A stretch of DNA of 64,000 nucleotides from a bacterium (GTDB lineage: Bacteria > Desulfobacterota > DSWW01). Shown in pieces: positions 42,880 to 51,806 of the stretch. Each line of letters begins with the position of its first letter. Position 1 is the stretch's first letter. The stretch covers positions 30,693 through 94,692 of the forward strand of contig JANQFG010000017.1 in the NCBI GenBank assembly GCA_028277985.1. Direction: 5' to 3'. The notes beneath the pieces were generated by a model, which had not been told where the DNA came from, did no database searches, and worked only from the letters and a program-made list of their open reading frames with translations. The position numbers and the translations under genes were made by a program.

Positions 42880-43160
42880 TTAGCTGTCAGCTGTTAGCTC
42901 CCAACCACTCCATCCCAATGCGGATGCACGTAACCAAAGGGGTGGTGCGAGGAGCTAAGAGCTAACTGCTAATTGCCAACAGCTTTTTCCGGGCACGGGC
43001 ACGTAGAGAGTGACGAGTGGCTAGTGTCGAGTGGCCTTCCTCATTCCTCCACCAGCTGTGTGCACCCTAGGGTGCGGACTCAACTGCGCTTCTAATCGAG
43101 GACAACAAAGGATTTTGGAAAAGCCACTAGCCACCTGCCACTAGCCACTGAACAGAGATC
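42880..43160. repeat. intergenic short-repeat cluster
   Basis: Two inverted pairs of degenerate short repeats: AGCTGTCAGCTGTTAGCT (42885-42900) with AGCTAAGAGCTAACTGCT (42955-42972), and GAGTGGCTAGTG (43015-43026) with GCCACTAGCCAC (43125-43150, repeated). Between them is no gene. Related GTGGCGAGTGGC units lie at 45005-45115, so these are dispersed elements. Confidence 0.55.
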
Positions 43161-43164
43161 GCAC

Positions 43165-43956
43165 CTACTTGCCTTTGTAGACCGGCTTGCGCTTCTCCTT
43201 GAATGCCTTGAGTCCTTCCAGTCGATCCTCCGTGGGGATGCAGTGCCAGTACGCCACGGATTCGATGTTCAAGCCTACCTCGAGGGATGCATCCATGCCC
43301 TTGCTCACAGCGAATTTGGCCTGCTGGATCGCGATCGGGCCGTTCTTGGCGATTTCCGCGGCGAGTTCGTGGCAGGTGGAGAGAAGCTGGTCCCCGGGTA
43401 CGACCTTGCTCACGAGTCCGATGGCGGCCGCCTCCTCCGCCTTGATGCGGCGAGCCGTCAGGATCAATTCCTTCGCCTTTGCGAGCCCCACGATCCGGGG
43501 AAGCCGCTGGGTTCCGCCTCCGCCCGGGATGATGGCCAGACTCGTCTCGGTCAGGCCCATTTGGGCTTCCTCCGCGGCAACCCGGATGTCACAGGCAAGC
43601 GCGAGCTCCAGCCCTCCACCAAAAGCGAATCCGTTGATGGCTGCGATCACGGGCTGCCGCATGTTCTCCACGGCGGTGAAGGTCCTGCGGATGTTGGAGA
43701 GGAAACGCTTCACCTCCTCATCGCTCATGGTTGCTCGTTCCTTCAGGTCTGCGCCCGTAGAAAAGGAAGCCTTCTTCCCCGGCCCACCCGTGAGGATGAG
43801 CACGCGGACGTCCGGGTTGAAGTTCGCGTCCTCGATCGCGGCGCCGAGGGCTCCCAGGAGTTCTCGACTGAAGGAGTTCATGGCATCGGGTCGGTTCAGG
43901 GTCAACGTCAGGACCCCATCGGAAAGTTCGGATAGAAGGACCTTCTGTTCGCTCAT
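43165..43956 (-). CDS. enoyl-CoA hydratase, probable methylglutaconyl-CoA hydratase
   Basis: 263 residues, a crotonase-fold enzyme. The oxyanion-hole segments are ASFSTGADL (about 64) and INGFAFGGGLELALACD (about 108-124), and the two catalytic glutamates fall in GLTETSLAIIPGGGGTQRLP and AKELILTARR. The stretch TETSLAIIPGGGGTQRLP and the C-terminal TEDRLEGLKAFKEKRKPVYKG closely recall the AUH/LiuC type that hydrates 3-methylglutaconyl-CoA to HMG-CoA. The downstream HMG-CoA lyase gene makes that the natural assignment: two successive leucine-degradation steps. No carboxylase gene is in the window. Confidence 0.88.
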   Translation of the reverse strand: MSEQKVLLSELSDGVLTLTLNRPDAMNSFSRELLGALGAAIEDANFNPDVRVLILTGGPGKKASFSTGADLKERATMSDEEVKRFLSNIRRTFTAVENMRQPVIAAINGFAFGGGLELALACDIRVAAEEAQMGLTETSLAIIPGGGGTQRLPRIVGLAKAKELILTARRIKAEEAAAIGLVSKVVPGDQLLSTCHELAAEIAKNGPIAIQQAKFAVSKGMDASLEVGLNIESVAYWHCIPTEDRLEGLKAFKEKRKPVYKGK

Positions 43957-44150
43957 GGATGAATCTCCTTTTCAGATTGACAAGGTCGGCACGGCCGGGT
44001 TCGAACAGCTCCGGACAAGAGGGAGAGTGCTGTTCTTCGGTGTCGGGCTGGAAAATCTTGCTCCAAAAGGGTAAACCTAGGGTGACCCTGCTGGTGAGAC
44101 AAGAGGACTCTATTATTACAAAAGAGCACGGATTGTCAAAAGTTAGCGAC

Positions 44151-44990
44151 ATGATCGTTGATTTCCATACGCACATCTTCCCTCCTGAAGTGATCAGCGA
44201 CCGCGCGGAATTCGCGAACCGGGATCCCGCCTTCGAGCACATCTATGGGAGCCCGAGCGCCCGGATGGTGGATGCGGAGGGACTCGTGGAGGCGATGGAC
44301 GAGGAAGGGGTGGACAAAGCGGTGGTCTTCGGGTTTCCGTGGGCGGATGCCGGAGTCTGCAAGATGGCGAATGCCTATCTTCTGGAGGCAAAGGCGCGCT
44401 ACCCCGAACGGATCGTGCCCTTCTATACGCCTTCCCTCGCAGGAGGAAAACAAACCGTTCGAAGGGCGGCGCGTTCCCTGGATGAGGGGATGCAGGGTAT
44501 CGGAGAAGTGGCTTTCTACACTTCCGGGATGGGAAGGCGACAGTGGTCCAAGCTTCTGGATCTCGCGGAGGTCGCGATTGAAGCCGGCGTTCCCCTCCTC
44601 CTGCATGCGAACGAGTCCGTGGGGCACAATTACCCGGGCAAGACCGACATGCGGCTCCGGGATCTATGGAGATTCATCGAGCAGACCGAGGGGCTGACCC
44701 TGGTCCTGGCCCACTGGGGCGGAGGGCTCTTCTTTTATGAGCTGATGAAGAGCGTGGCCAAGCGGGTGACGTCTCTTTACTACGATACTGCGGCCTCTCC
44801 GTTTCTCTACTCTTCCAAGGTTTACCGGATTGCGGCGGACATCCTGGGACCGGAGCGGATCCTGTTCGGAAGCGATTTCCCCTTGATCCGGCCCTCCCGT
44901 TATCGAAGGGAGATGGAAGAGGGGGGGCTGTCCGAGGAGTTGCAGCGGAGGATCATGGGTGAGAATGCGTGTAAGCTGCTTCAGCTGTGA
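44151..44990 (+). CDS. amidohydrolase-family metal-dependent hydrolase
   Basis: 279 residues, amidohydrolase family 2. The metal-binding HTH motif is in MIVDFHTHIFPP at the N terminus, a histidine is at LLLHANES near 157, LAHWGGG near 194 provides another, and ILFGSDFPLIRPS near 244 carries the catalytic Asp. Enzymes of this family hydrolyse or decarboxylate cyclic and aromatic compounds; the substrate is unknown. ATG at 44151 begins the conserved barrel; the longer upstream frame has no family resemblance. It is divergent from the hydratase gene with about 190 bases between. Confidence 0.85.
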   Translation: MIVDFHTHIFPPEVISDRAEFANRDPAFEHIYGSPSARMVDAEGLVEAMDEEGVDKAVVFGFPWADAGVCKMANAYLLEAKARYPERIVPFYTPSLAGGKQTVRRAARSLDEGMQGIGEVAFYTSGMGRRQWSKLLDLAEVAIEAGVPLLLHANESVGHNYPGKTDMRLRDLWRFIEQTEGLTLVLAHWGGGLFFYELMKSVAKRVTSLYYDTAASPFLYSSKVYRIAADILGPERILFGSDFPLIRPSRYRREMEEGGLSEELQRRIMGENACKLLQL

Positions 44991-45004
44991 GGTTGCGACG
45001 GGCG

Positions 45005-45115
45005 CGGAGAAAGTGGCGAGTGGCGAGTGGCAAGTGGCCAGTGGCCGTCGCACTCTGGGGGTTGGGGAAGGCCACTCGCCACCCGCCACTTGCCACTCGC
45101 CACTTGCCACCGGCC
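45005..45115. repeat. GTGGCGAGTGGC satellite and its inverted copy
   Basis: 45013-45050 has the unit GTGGCGAGTGGC(AA) repeated about three times; 45070-45115 has the complementary GCCACTCGCCAC units about four times. The two blocks form a long hairpin with a 20-base centre. The region is non-coding and lies between the amidohydrolase and glycerate kinase genes. Confidence 0.7.
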
Positions 45116-45173
45116 ACCAAAACTGGAGAGTCGGGCCTCCAACAGGTCAACTTGGGATAGGATGAGGTAAGAA

Positions 45174-46502
45174 ATGGACAGGAAGAAATACCGAGAGCAT
45201 CTCGAATCGATCTTTCAGGCCGGGCTCGACGCGGTTGACCCGATGGAAGCGGTTGCACGCGCCGTCAGCAGAAAGGACAACGATCTGATCGTGGTCGGAA
45301 AGACCTACCGGCTGGACGAATATGAGAGGATCTTCGTCATCGGTGCGGGCAAGGCGGGCGCGCCCATGGCCAGGGCCATGGAGGAGATCCTGGGGGACCG
45401 GCTCGAGAGCGGCAGGATAACCGTCAAGTACGGGCATACCGTTCCCCTGGACACGGTCGTGACCAAGGAGGCCGGCCACCCGATCCCGGATGAGCAGGGG
45501 ATCGCGGGAGCCGAGGAGATCGTGAAGCTCGCGAACGAGGCGGGTGAGAAGGATCTGGTCTTCTGTGTGATCTCCGGGGGAGGATCCGCCCTGCTCGTGT
45601 CGCCGGCAGAGGGAATCAGCTTGCAGGAAAAGCAGGCCGTTACCTCGGAACTCCTCGCATGCGGGGCATCCATTGAAGAGATCAACACGGTCAGGAAGCA
45701 CATGTCGAAGGTCAAGGGAGGCCAACTTGCGAGGGCCTGTTCTCCGGCCACGGTCGTCACCCTGATCCTGTCCGACGTGGTGGGAGATCCTCTAGATGTG
45801 ATCGCATCCGGACCGACCGTTCCGGATACTTCGAGCTTCGAGGAGTGCCTGGAAATCGTGAAGCGGTACGAGCTCGCGGGCAAGCTCCCCGCGTCGGTGA
45901 TGAAGCGGATCGAGGGGGGCGCGAAGGGTGCCGTCCCCGAGACCCCCAAGGAAGGAGAAGAGGTCTTTGAGCGTGTTCAGAACGAGATCGTGGGAAACAG
46001 CCTGTCGGCGGTTCTCGCAGCCAGCCGCAAGGCGGAATCCCTCGGGTATTCACCTCTCGTTCTGTCGACCCGCATCGAGGGAGAGACGAGGGAAGTGGCG
46101 CACGTTCATGCTGCGATCTTCCGCGAGGTGCTTGCCACCGGGTTCCCGCTCAAGCCGCCGGCCTGCATCCTCTCCGGTGGAGAGACGACGGTAACGCTCA
46201 AGGGAAAAGGGAAGGGAGGGAGAAATCAGGAGTTCTCCCTTGCCGTGGCTCTCCACATCCAGGGGGAGGATCGCATCTTCTTTCTGAGCGGGGGCACGGA
46301 CGGGACGGACGGACCCACGGATGCGGCGGGCGCCTTTGCGGACGGCACTACCGTGGAGCGTGCGCGCGGCTTGAACATGGATGCCCTGCAAACCCTGGAT
46401 GCAAACGACAGCTATCCCCTGTTTGACGCGCTGGGCGACCTCTTGATCACCGGGCCCACGAATACGAACGTGATGGACTTACGGATCTGTCTGATCGTGT
46501 AG
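45174..46502 (+). CDS. glycerate 2-kinase (MOFRL family)
   Basis: 442 residues. It phosphorylates D-glycerate to 2-phosphoglycerate, linking serine, glyoxylate or tartrate breakdown to glycolysis. The N-terminal DUF4147 domain (about 5-240) has VIGAGKAGAPMARAMEE and the phosphate loop VISGGGSALL (about 135), with LNVRKH-like NTVRKHMSKVKGG near 172. The C-terminal MOFRL domain (about 320-440) has ILSGGETTVTLKGKGKGGRNQE and GTDGTDGPTDAAGA. Length and motifs are complete. The product is the substrate of gpmI's reverse reaction, but the genes are far apart. Confidence 0.92.
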   Translation: MDRKKYREHLESIFQAGLDAVDPMEAVARAVSRKDNDLIVVGKTYRLDEYERIFVIGAGKAGAPMARAMEEILGDRLESGRITVKYGHTVPLDTVVTKEAGHPIPDEQGIAGAEEIVKLANEAGEKDLVFCVISGGGSALLVSPAEGISLQEKQAVTSELLACGASIEEINTVRKHMSKVKGGQLARACSPATVVTLILSDVVGDPLDVIASGPTVPDTSSFEECLEIVKRYELAGKLPASVMKRIEGGAKGAVPETPKEGEEVFERVQNEIVGNSLSAVLAASRKAESLGYSPLVLSTRIEGETREVAHVHAAIFREVLATGFPLKPPACILSGGETTVTLKGKGKGGRNQEFSLAVALHIQGEDRIFFLSGGTDGTDGPTDAAGAFADGTTVERARGLNMDALQTLDANDSYPLFDALGDLLITGPTNTNVMDLRICLIV

Positions 46503-46532
46503 TTACGTTGGGAGAAGTCCTTCTTACGACCG

Positions 46533-46832
46533 TTATTCTTCCGGAGACTGAGGCCCGAACTGTCTGGGCCCGAACTCCAATGAGTTCTTCATGTGCCTCT
46601 CTGCGACGGAGAATTCTTCCACGTCCGTGTAGTAATAGCCATTCGCGTTAATATCATTCTCCTCTATGAAATCCGCAATCGGCTTTGTTACAGGAGTATC
46701 GAGCCCCAGCGGGCCGATGACATACATGAAGATCAGCAATATGCCAACGGCCAGGAATACCTTCCGCCAGCCCGAGCATAAAGGCAAGCTCGTTGCCGAT
46801 CCGGAGACGCTATGTACGTGTCGCCCATGCAT
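46533..46832 (-). CDS. small membrane protein paired with the YeiH-type transporter
   Basis: 99 residues: a single membrane helix (VFLAVGILLIFMYVIGPLGL, about 25-44) followed by a short polar domain (ADFIEENDINANGYYYTDVEEFSVAERH). It starts two bases after the stop of the transporter gene and points the same way, so it is very likely translated with it. The juxtaposition suggests an auxiliary subunit. No named family recognised. Confidence 0.7.
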   Translation of the reverse strand: MHGRHVHSVSGSATSLPLCSGWRKVFLAVGILLIFMYVIGPLGLDTPVTKPIADFIEENDINANGYYYTDVEEFSVAERHMKNSLEFGPRQFGPQSPEE

Positions 46833-46834
46833 CC

Positions 46835-48589
46835 CTAAATCCTTGCCGTGATTTCCGGGAATACCAAATAGAACATGATATAAGCCATCGTGAGAGTCAG
46901 TATCAGGTTGAAGGACTGTCCACAGACATAAAGAATCAGTGGCTTGCCTCCGCTGAAGTGTTCCTTCAGCTCTCGGAAGTTGGTAGCAAGACCGATGCTG
47001 ACAAAGGCGAGGCAGAAGAACCAGCCCCGCAGATATTTTGTCAGCCCCCGAATGACCCCCTGGTCTATCATGGTGTAGCCGACATCAGATCCCAACAGTC
47101 CGTAAATCGTGGAGAAGATAATGGATGCACCGATAAAGCCCAGTACGAACTTGGGAAAACGGTACCATATTTCCATGGCGCTCACCCGTTGACCAGGAGC
47201 ACAGTCCACACGTGCACACCAGTAAAGCGCAACGCAGAAAGCAATGACTCCGATGAGAACATTCTGGATCATTTTGATGGTTGCAGCGGTATAGAGCGCC
47301 TTCTCACCCAGGAAAGCGCCTGCCGCCGCCACGGCGCCGGTTGCGTCAATGGTACCGCCCATCCAGGCACCGCCCAAGATAAAGGGCATGCCTACACCCT
47401 TAATGATGGCCGGCATGACGATCATCATGATAGATGTAAATACGAGAGATAAACCAACTGCCAGGGTGAGTTCCTCTTTCTTGGCTCGGCAGGCAGATGC
47501 TGTTGCAATGGCAGCGGACACCCCACACACAGACATATCTGCCGAAATGGTTATATTGAGCGTCTTCGAGGGAATCTTGATGATTTTCTGACCGAACCAG
47601 TACGTGGTGGTCAAGACGATGGGGGTCACCACCCAGGCTACGAAAATACCGGGAACACCGATGGACAGGATTTTCCCAAAAAGAATCTCAGCTCCCAGCA
47701 GGACAAGTCCCGTCTTGATATAGTATTCTGTCTGAACTGCCTCCTTGACCCAATTGGGCGTGCCGATGGTGTTGGAAACCAGCAATCCGATTGCTATGGC
47801 CCAGGCCGCATAGCCGATGCCGTAAGCTTTCATGGTTGCCTGTGCGGAAAGCATGTACGAGAGAATCGCCAGAACAAATACGAATCCGAATCCCTTGACG
47901 AATTTCGTGAAGCTCTCGCCCATGATCTTGTAGCCCGTACCGAACATGATGGCCATGGCGAAACCGAGACCCACAAGCGGGACAGCCTGGTTGTAGGGTT
48001 TGATTCCAGCCTTTCTCTTGAGTTTCGACAGTTTCGCTTTTTCTCTGAGCCATGCATCAATGGCAACGATCGCCTCCTCGTTCAAAGTCTCATTCTGAAA
48101 GGAAGCTCGTTTCGCGGCAGCCTCACTCGCTTTCGCCGACTCAAGTGCTGCCGCGGTCCTTGCTTTACCAGACTCGTATGCCTCGGCAGCTGCAGCCTTT
48201 TTCGCATCAGCCTTTTCCTGGCCCAGGATCAATGAGTCAAGGGGGTTGGTCTTCCAACCATGGGGCTTGTTGACGAGAGTTTTCAGTTTCTTTCCAAAAC
48301 CAACACGATTCGCCTTGAGCTCATTCTTGGAAGCCTCTGCTTCGTGCCAGACCACAGTCTTGAAAGGCGCATTCTCAGCCTCCGAAGCCATGATCGCATT
48401 GGCTTCAGAGATCTTTTGCTCCATATTTTCAGGGGGGTTTGAGAAGAATATGACCATGCCGGATAGGAGGATCAGAAAACCGAGCCAGATAGCCCAATAG
48501 TCCTCTTTCTTCCAAAGATCTGAGATGCTGCCTTTTGCAGCATCAATAACCACTTCACCGCTTTCCGGTAACGGGTTCTTTTCATTCAT
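46835..48589 (-). CDS. YeiH-type putative sulfate exporter family membrane protein
   Basis: 584 residues. The C-terminal 370 residues are the ten-helix PF03601 (YeiH/YeiB-like) domain, with AIGLLVSNTIGTPNWV, LVLLGAEILFGKI and ITISADMSVCGVSAAIATASA visible. The family is annotated as putative sulfate exporter, on weak experimental grounds. The N-terminal part is unusual: one helix (about residues 35-52), then an Ala/Lys-rich coiled-coil linker (about 100-185) before the transporter. Ordinary YeiH is about 350 residues. ATG at 48589 has GGAG eight bases upstream; the frame upstream is not convincing. It is paired with a small membrane protein downstream. Confidence 0.8.
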   Translation of the reverse strand: MNEKNPLPESGEVVIDAAKGSISDLWKKEDYWAIWLGFLILLSGMVIFFSNPPENMEQKISEANAIMASEAENAPFKTVVWHEAEASKNELKANRVGFGKKLKTLVNKPHGWKTNPLDSLILGQEKADAKKAAAAEAYESGKARTAAALESAKASEAAAKRASFQNETLNEEAIVAIDAWLREKAKLSKLKRKAGIKPYNQAVPLVGLGFAMAIMFGTGYKIMGESFTKFVKGFGFVFVLAILSYMLSAQATMKAYGIGYAAWAIAIGLLVSNTIGTPNWVKEAVQTEYYIKTGLVLLGAEILFGKILSIGVPGIFVAWVVTPIVLTTTYWFGQKIIKIPSKTLNITISADMSVCGVSAAIATASACRAKKEELTLAVGLSLVFTSIMMIVMPAIIKGVGMPFILGGAWMGGTIDATGAVAAAGAFLGEKALYTAATIKMIQNVLIGVIAFCVALYWCARVDCAPGQRVSAMEIWYRFPKFVLGFIGASIIFSTIYGLLGSDVGYTMIDQGVIRGLTKYLRGWFFCLAFVSIGLATNFRELKEHFSGGKPLILYVCGQSFNLILTLTMAYIMFYLVFPEITARI

Positions 48590-48739
48590 GTGTGGATCTC
48601 CGCTGTAAGCAAGAAACTGGAAGCCCGGGAAAACAGTTTTCCTATCTCTCCCGGGCTTTTGTAACACATCATACGAATGCTATCTATAGAAATCTAGAAG
48701 GGGAACGTGGGGACAAAACAAAGGGGTCAGCAAAATAAA

Positions 48740-48793
48740 GGGGTCAGGGCTACACTCTTGACACCTCGGTGTCAAGAGTGTAGCCCTGACCCC
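48740..48793. repeat. perfect 26-base palindrome, REP-like
   Basis: Arms of 26 bases are exact reverse complements (48740-48765 and 48768-48793), separated only by TC. They begin GGGGTCAGGGCTACACTC. A direct extra AAAGGGGTCAG unit precedes it at 48720. Such GGGGTCAGG palindromes often accompany RAYT (IS200-like) transposases elsewhere; none is in this window. It could also act as a strong bidirectional terminator. Confidence 0.75.
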
Positions 48794-48803
48794 TACTTTA
48801 CTG

Positions 48804-49070
48804 CTAGCTTCTGTCTTTCTCGGGGCCCGAAGATTCCTCCTCAGGTCGCACCACCCGCAATGAGCTCTTCACGGCCCGGCGCTGCTTTTGCTTCTCTTTC
48901 TTTTCTCGAGCCTCGATTTCCTTGAGCTGGCCGATGAGTTCCTTCCGTCGATAGCTGAGATTTCTTTCCAGTATCCCGAGGGCCTGGATCAGTTTCGAAA
49001 TCTCATGCGGATCCTCGATGGAGGCGCACAACCGAAGGATCTGTTCAAACGTGAGTGCGTGTATGTTCAT
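48804..49070 (-). CDS. small helical hypothetical protein, 88 residues
   Basis: Starts MNIHALTFEQILRLCASIED; the centre is a helical or coiled-coil stretch (LSYRRKELIGQLKEIEAREKKEKQKQRR) with a charged tail. AGGAG lies eight bases before the ATG at 49070; the frame is open to 49130 but the ribosome site favours the shorter form. No family recognised. It points the same way as cooS but lies beyond the cooS terminator, so it is probably separately expressed. Confidence 0.6.
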   Translation of the reverse strand: MNIHALTFEQILRLCASIEDPHEISKLIQALGILERNLSYRRKELIGQLKEIEAREKKEKQKQRRAVKSSLRVVRPEEESSGPEKDRS

Positions 49071-49148
49071 CGAAACGGCTCCTCTGGATACAGAAGAGAC
49101 GAAAGGAGTAAAGGTTTCAAGATTTCGCAAGCAGACCGTCCAACGATC

Positions 49149-49187
49149 AAAAGAAAGCCGCCGGGGACCAAATACGTCCCCGGCGGC
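49149..49187 (-). terminator. strong terminator after the CO dehydrogenase gene
   Basis: On the minus strand GCCGCCGGGGAC and GTCCCCGGCGGC form a perfect 12-base stem with a 7-base loop, followed by TTTCTTTT. Confidence 0.9.
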
Positions 49188-49224
49188 AGGTGTTACTGTT
49201 GAACTAGGTTGAATGACCGCCCAT

Positions 49225-51225
49225 TTAGGCTACGTCTTCATCGATCTGCCTTCTGGCTTCCATGTCGAAGAGCACCCGCTCACGGGCCTTGTCGATGCCG
49301 AGCTCCTTGCGCTTCTTGTCGATGTGATCGATCATCTTCTGCGCGATCACCATCGGGTCGTCCGAAACGTCCCACTTCCCGCCGAACGTGTCCTCGATCT
49401 TGTTGAAGAGGTAGTCCTGGAAGACCGGAGCTCCGGTCACAGGGAGGCCCACGCCGAAGAGCGTGTATACGCCGGAGGCGACAAAGTACTGGCCGATGGC
49501 GATGGCCTTCTCGCTCATCCACTCAGGGGCCGCGCCTGCAGCCGGCAGGTCGCTGATGTCATTGCCCAATCCACCCGCGTTGACCACGGCGGTGGCCGCC
49601 GTCAGGATCCGGCTGTTGTCCACGCAGGATCCCAAATGGAGGACCGGGGGAATCCCAACGGTCTCACAGATTTCCTTCAGTCCGGGACCGCAGAACTCCT
49701 TGGCAGCTTCCGGCGTGAGGAGACCGGCCTTGCCGCAGGCCATGGCGTTGCAGCCCGTGGTCAGGACGATCACGTCGTTCTTGAGCAGTTCCTTGACCAG
49801 GACCAGGTGGGAGCTGTCGTGGGAGGTCCGCGCGTTGTTGCAGCCCACCACACCGGCAATACCGCGAATCCGGCCGTTGATGATGTTGTCGTTCAGGGTG
49901 AAGTAGGTGCCTCGGAAGCTTCCGCCCAGATGGTACTCGATCGACTCAAGGGTGAAGCCGGCGACCATGGTGGCCTTCTCGTCCGGAATGAGAACCTCGG
50001 ACCGGCGGTTCTTATAGTTATCGATCGCCTCGGTCACGATCTGCTTGGCGTTGTCCAGGGCATGGTGCTCGTCGAACTGGACGTGAACCACGTTCGGCTC
50101 TTCCATCTTGGCCCGCACGTTGGTGGTGATGACCTTGGTGTGGTAGCACTTGGCCACGTTGGCGATGTTCTCCATGATGCACTGCACGTCCACGACCATG
50201 GCGTCCACCGCGCCCGTGATGATGGCCAGCTCCTGCTGGAGGTAGTTGCCTGCGATCGGCATGCCGTGCCGCATCAGGATCTCGTTGGCGGTGCAGCACA
50301 TGCCTGCCAGGTTGATCCCCTTGGCGCCCTTGGCCTTGGCCAGTTCCTGCATCTCAGGCGTCCGGGAAGCGACCACGAGCATCTCGGAGAGCAGCGGTTC
50401 GTGACCGTGCACGATGATATTGACCTCATCGTCCTTGAGAACGCCCAGGTTGATCTCACCGTGGACCGGGACAGGCGATCCGAAGAGGATGTCCTGAAGC
50501 TCCGTGGAGGTCATGGCTCCTGCCCATCCGTCCGCCAGGGCGGCCCGGGTGGACTGGAGAATGATGTTCTCATAGTCCTGATCCACGCCCATGTGGGTGC
50601 GGTGCATCAGCTCCACCACCTCGCGGTCGATACCGCGGGGAATGACATCGAGCTTCTTCCACAGATCGTAGCGTGCCTTGGGTGCTCTCTTGGCCAGGGG
50701 AACCTCGCCTTCCTGCTGGCCCCACTGCGCCAGGGCCTTCTCGCCCAGCTCGATAGCGATCTCTGTCATGTCCCTGGGCTTCTCGTCGTCGCCCTCGCCG
50801 ACCGTGACCGCAACGCCGAAGTCCTTGGCCACCGCTACCATCTTCTTGGTGTCCTGGATTTTGAAGTCCTTCGCCTCACCGCGGGCGGTCGCCAGGAATA
50901 CCTCTGCAACCGCACGCCCGTGATCCGAGTGGGAGGCCGAGCCTGCCGCGACCATCCGGGCGAAGTTCCTTGCAGCGATCGTGTTCGGTGTAGCGCCGCA
51001 AAGGCCGACCCGGGTGTCCTCACCCTCGATGCCCTTCTTGGGCAGCGGAAGTCTGCACGGTCCCTGCGCGCAGATCTTGCAGCAGGTTCCCTGCTCGCCG
51101 ATGTTACAGGCCTTCATCTTGTCCGCGCGATCAAAGATCGTGGAGATGCCTTCTTTCTCGGCCTTCTCCAGCATCGTGTTGGAAGCCGCGTCTACGCTTT
51201 TCACTTTCTTCGTCTCTTCTGCCAT
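49225..51225 (-). CDS. cooS: anaerobic carbon-monoxide dehydrogenase catalytic subunit
   Basis: 666 residues, within the family's usual range. It interconverts CO and CO2 in the cytoplasm with a nickel-iron-sulfur cluster. The N-terminal cysteine run CNIGEQGTCCKICAQGPC (about 40-57) holds the B and D clusters. C-cluster ligands are seen in order: HGHEPLLSE (His), NLAGMCCTAN, VVDVQCIMEN, GVVGCNNA, LTTGCNAMACG and HLGSCVDNSRI. AAGGAGG lies before the ATG. The neighbouring upstream gene, a Fur/PerR-type regulator, is co-directional 68 bases away. No CooF ferredoxin, CooC nickel chaperone or acetyl-CoA synthase gene is in the window, so the physiological partner is unknown. Confidence 0.96.
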   Translation of the reverse strand: MAEETKKVKSVDAASNTMLEKAEKEGISTIFDRADKMKACNIGEQGTCCKICAQGPCRLPLPKKGIEGEDTRVGLCGATPNTIAARNFARMVAAGSASHSDHGRAVAEVFLATARGEAKDFKIQDTKKMVAVAKDFGVAVTVGEGDDEKPRDMTEIAIELGEKALAQWGQQEGEVPLAKRAPKARYDLWKKLDVIPRGIDREVVELMHRTHMGVDQDYENIILQSTRAALADGWAGAMTSTELQDILFGSPVPVHGEINLGVLKDDEVNIIVHGHEPLLSEMLVVASRTPEMQELAKAKGAKGINLAGMCCTANEILMRHGMPIAGNYLQQELAIITGAVDAMVVDVQCIMENIANVAKCYHTKVITTNVRAKMEEPNVVHVQFDEHHALDNAKQIVTEAIDNYKNRRSEVLIPDEKATMVAGFTLESIEYHLGGSFRGTYFTLNDNIINGRIRGIAGVVGCNNARTSHDSSHLVLVKELLKNDVIVLTTGCNAMACGKAGLLTPEAAKEFCGPGLKEICETVGIPPVLHLGSCVDNSRILTAATAVVNAGGLGNDISDLPAAGAAPEWMSEKAIAIGQYFVASGVYTLFGVGLPVTGAPVFQDYLFNKIEDTFGGKWDVSDDPMVIAQKMIDHIDKKRKELGIDKARERVLFDMEARRQIDEDVA

Positions 51226-51293
51226 GTCCTGTTCTCCTCCTTGTTTTGGATCTCCGAGTTTGGATATCCGGTTTCTTGACTGTTCGTGAACGA

Positions 51294-51770
51294 TTAGCTC
51301 GGTTCTTTTCCGTCTGTATGGGCCTCCTTACCGCAAGCCTCGCAGATCCCCACCCAGAGGATCTGGCTCTGGACGATCCAGTACCTGCCGGACGCCTTCA
51401 CCTCTGAATCGATCTGTTTCAGGTTGGGGTCTTCCATGAGTTGATCCTCGATACGCTTGCACTTCGAACACATGAAGTGGCCGTGCAGATCCGTGATCGG
51501 GTCATAACGGGCAGCGTCCACGACAGGCCGGATTACGCCGATCATCTCCTTTTCCGTAAGGGCCTGCAGCGTGTGGTATACTGTATTGAAAGAGATCGTC
51601 GGATGGATCTTTTTCACCGCCGAGAAAAGGTCTTCCGCGGTCGGATGATCCGTTCTGGACATGAGCTCCTGGAAAATCAGGATCCGTTGAGGGGTCGCTT
51701 TCAGCCCGGTCGCGCGAAGCCGGTCGGCAATCTCCGATTTCCGGACCACATCTTCTTCAGGGCTGGGCAT
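51294..51770 (-). CDS. Fur-family transcriptional regulator (PerR/Fur-like)
   Basis: 158 residues with the standard two-domain layout: winged-helix DNA-binding part (RLRATGLKATPQRILIFQELMSR, about 14-36; TVYHTLQAL, about 64), then the dimerisation part with metal ligands DLHGHFMCSKCKRIED (about 95-110) and ICEACGKEAHTDG near the end. The two C-x2-C pairs match the structural zinc site of PerR and Fur proteins. The start at 51770 is preferred over ATG 51800, because the promoter predicts transcription beginning at about 51800. It lies upstream of cooS in the same direction and likely controls its own operon by iron or oxidative stress. Confidence 0.87.
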   Translation of the reverse strand: MPSPEEDVVRKSEIADRLRATGLKATPQRILIFQELMSRTDHPTAEDLFSAVKKIHPTISFNTVYHTLQALTEKEMIGVIRPVVDAARYDPITDLHGHFMCSKCKRIEDQLMEDPNLKQIDSEVKASGRYWIVQSQILWVGICEACGKEAHTDGKEPS

Positions 51771-51806
51771 CTTTCTTGCGGTTCCTCCGGCTGGATCCAT
51801 CCTGTC

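Noticed and set aside
49213..51279. Long 688-codon plus-strand frame opposite cooS
   Set aside because: It is the antisense of a confidently identified CO dehydrogenase gene; the peptide is His/Val/Asp-rich with no family, an artefact of GC-rich codon use.
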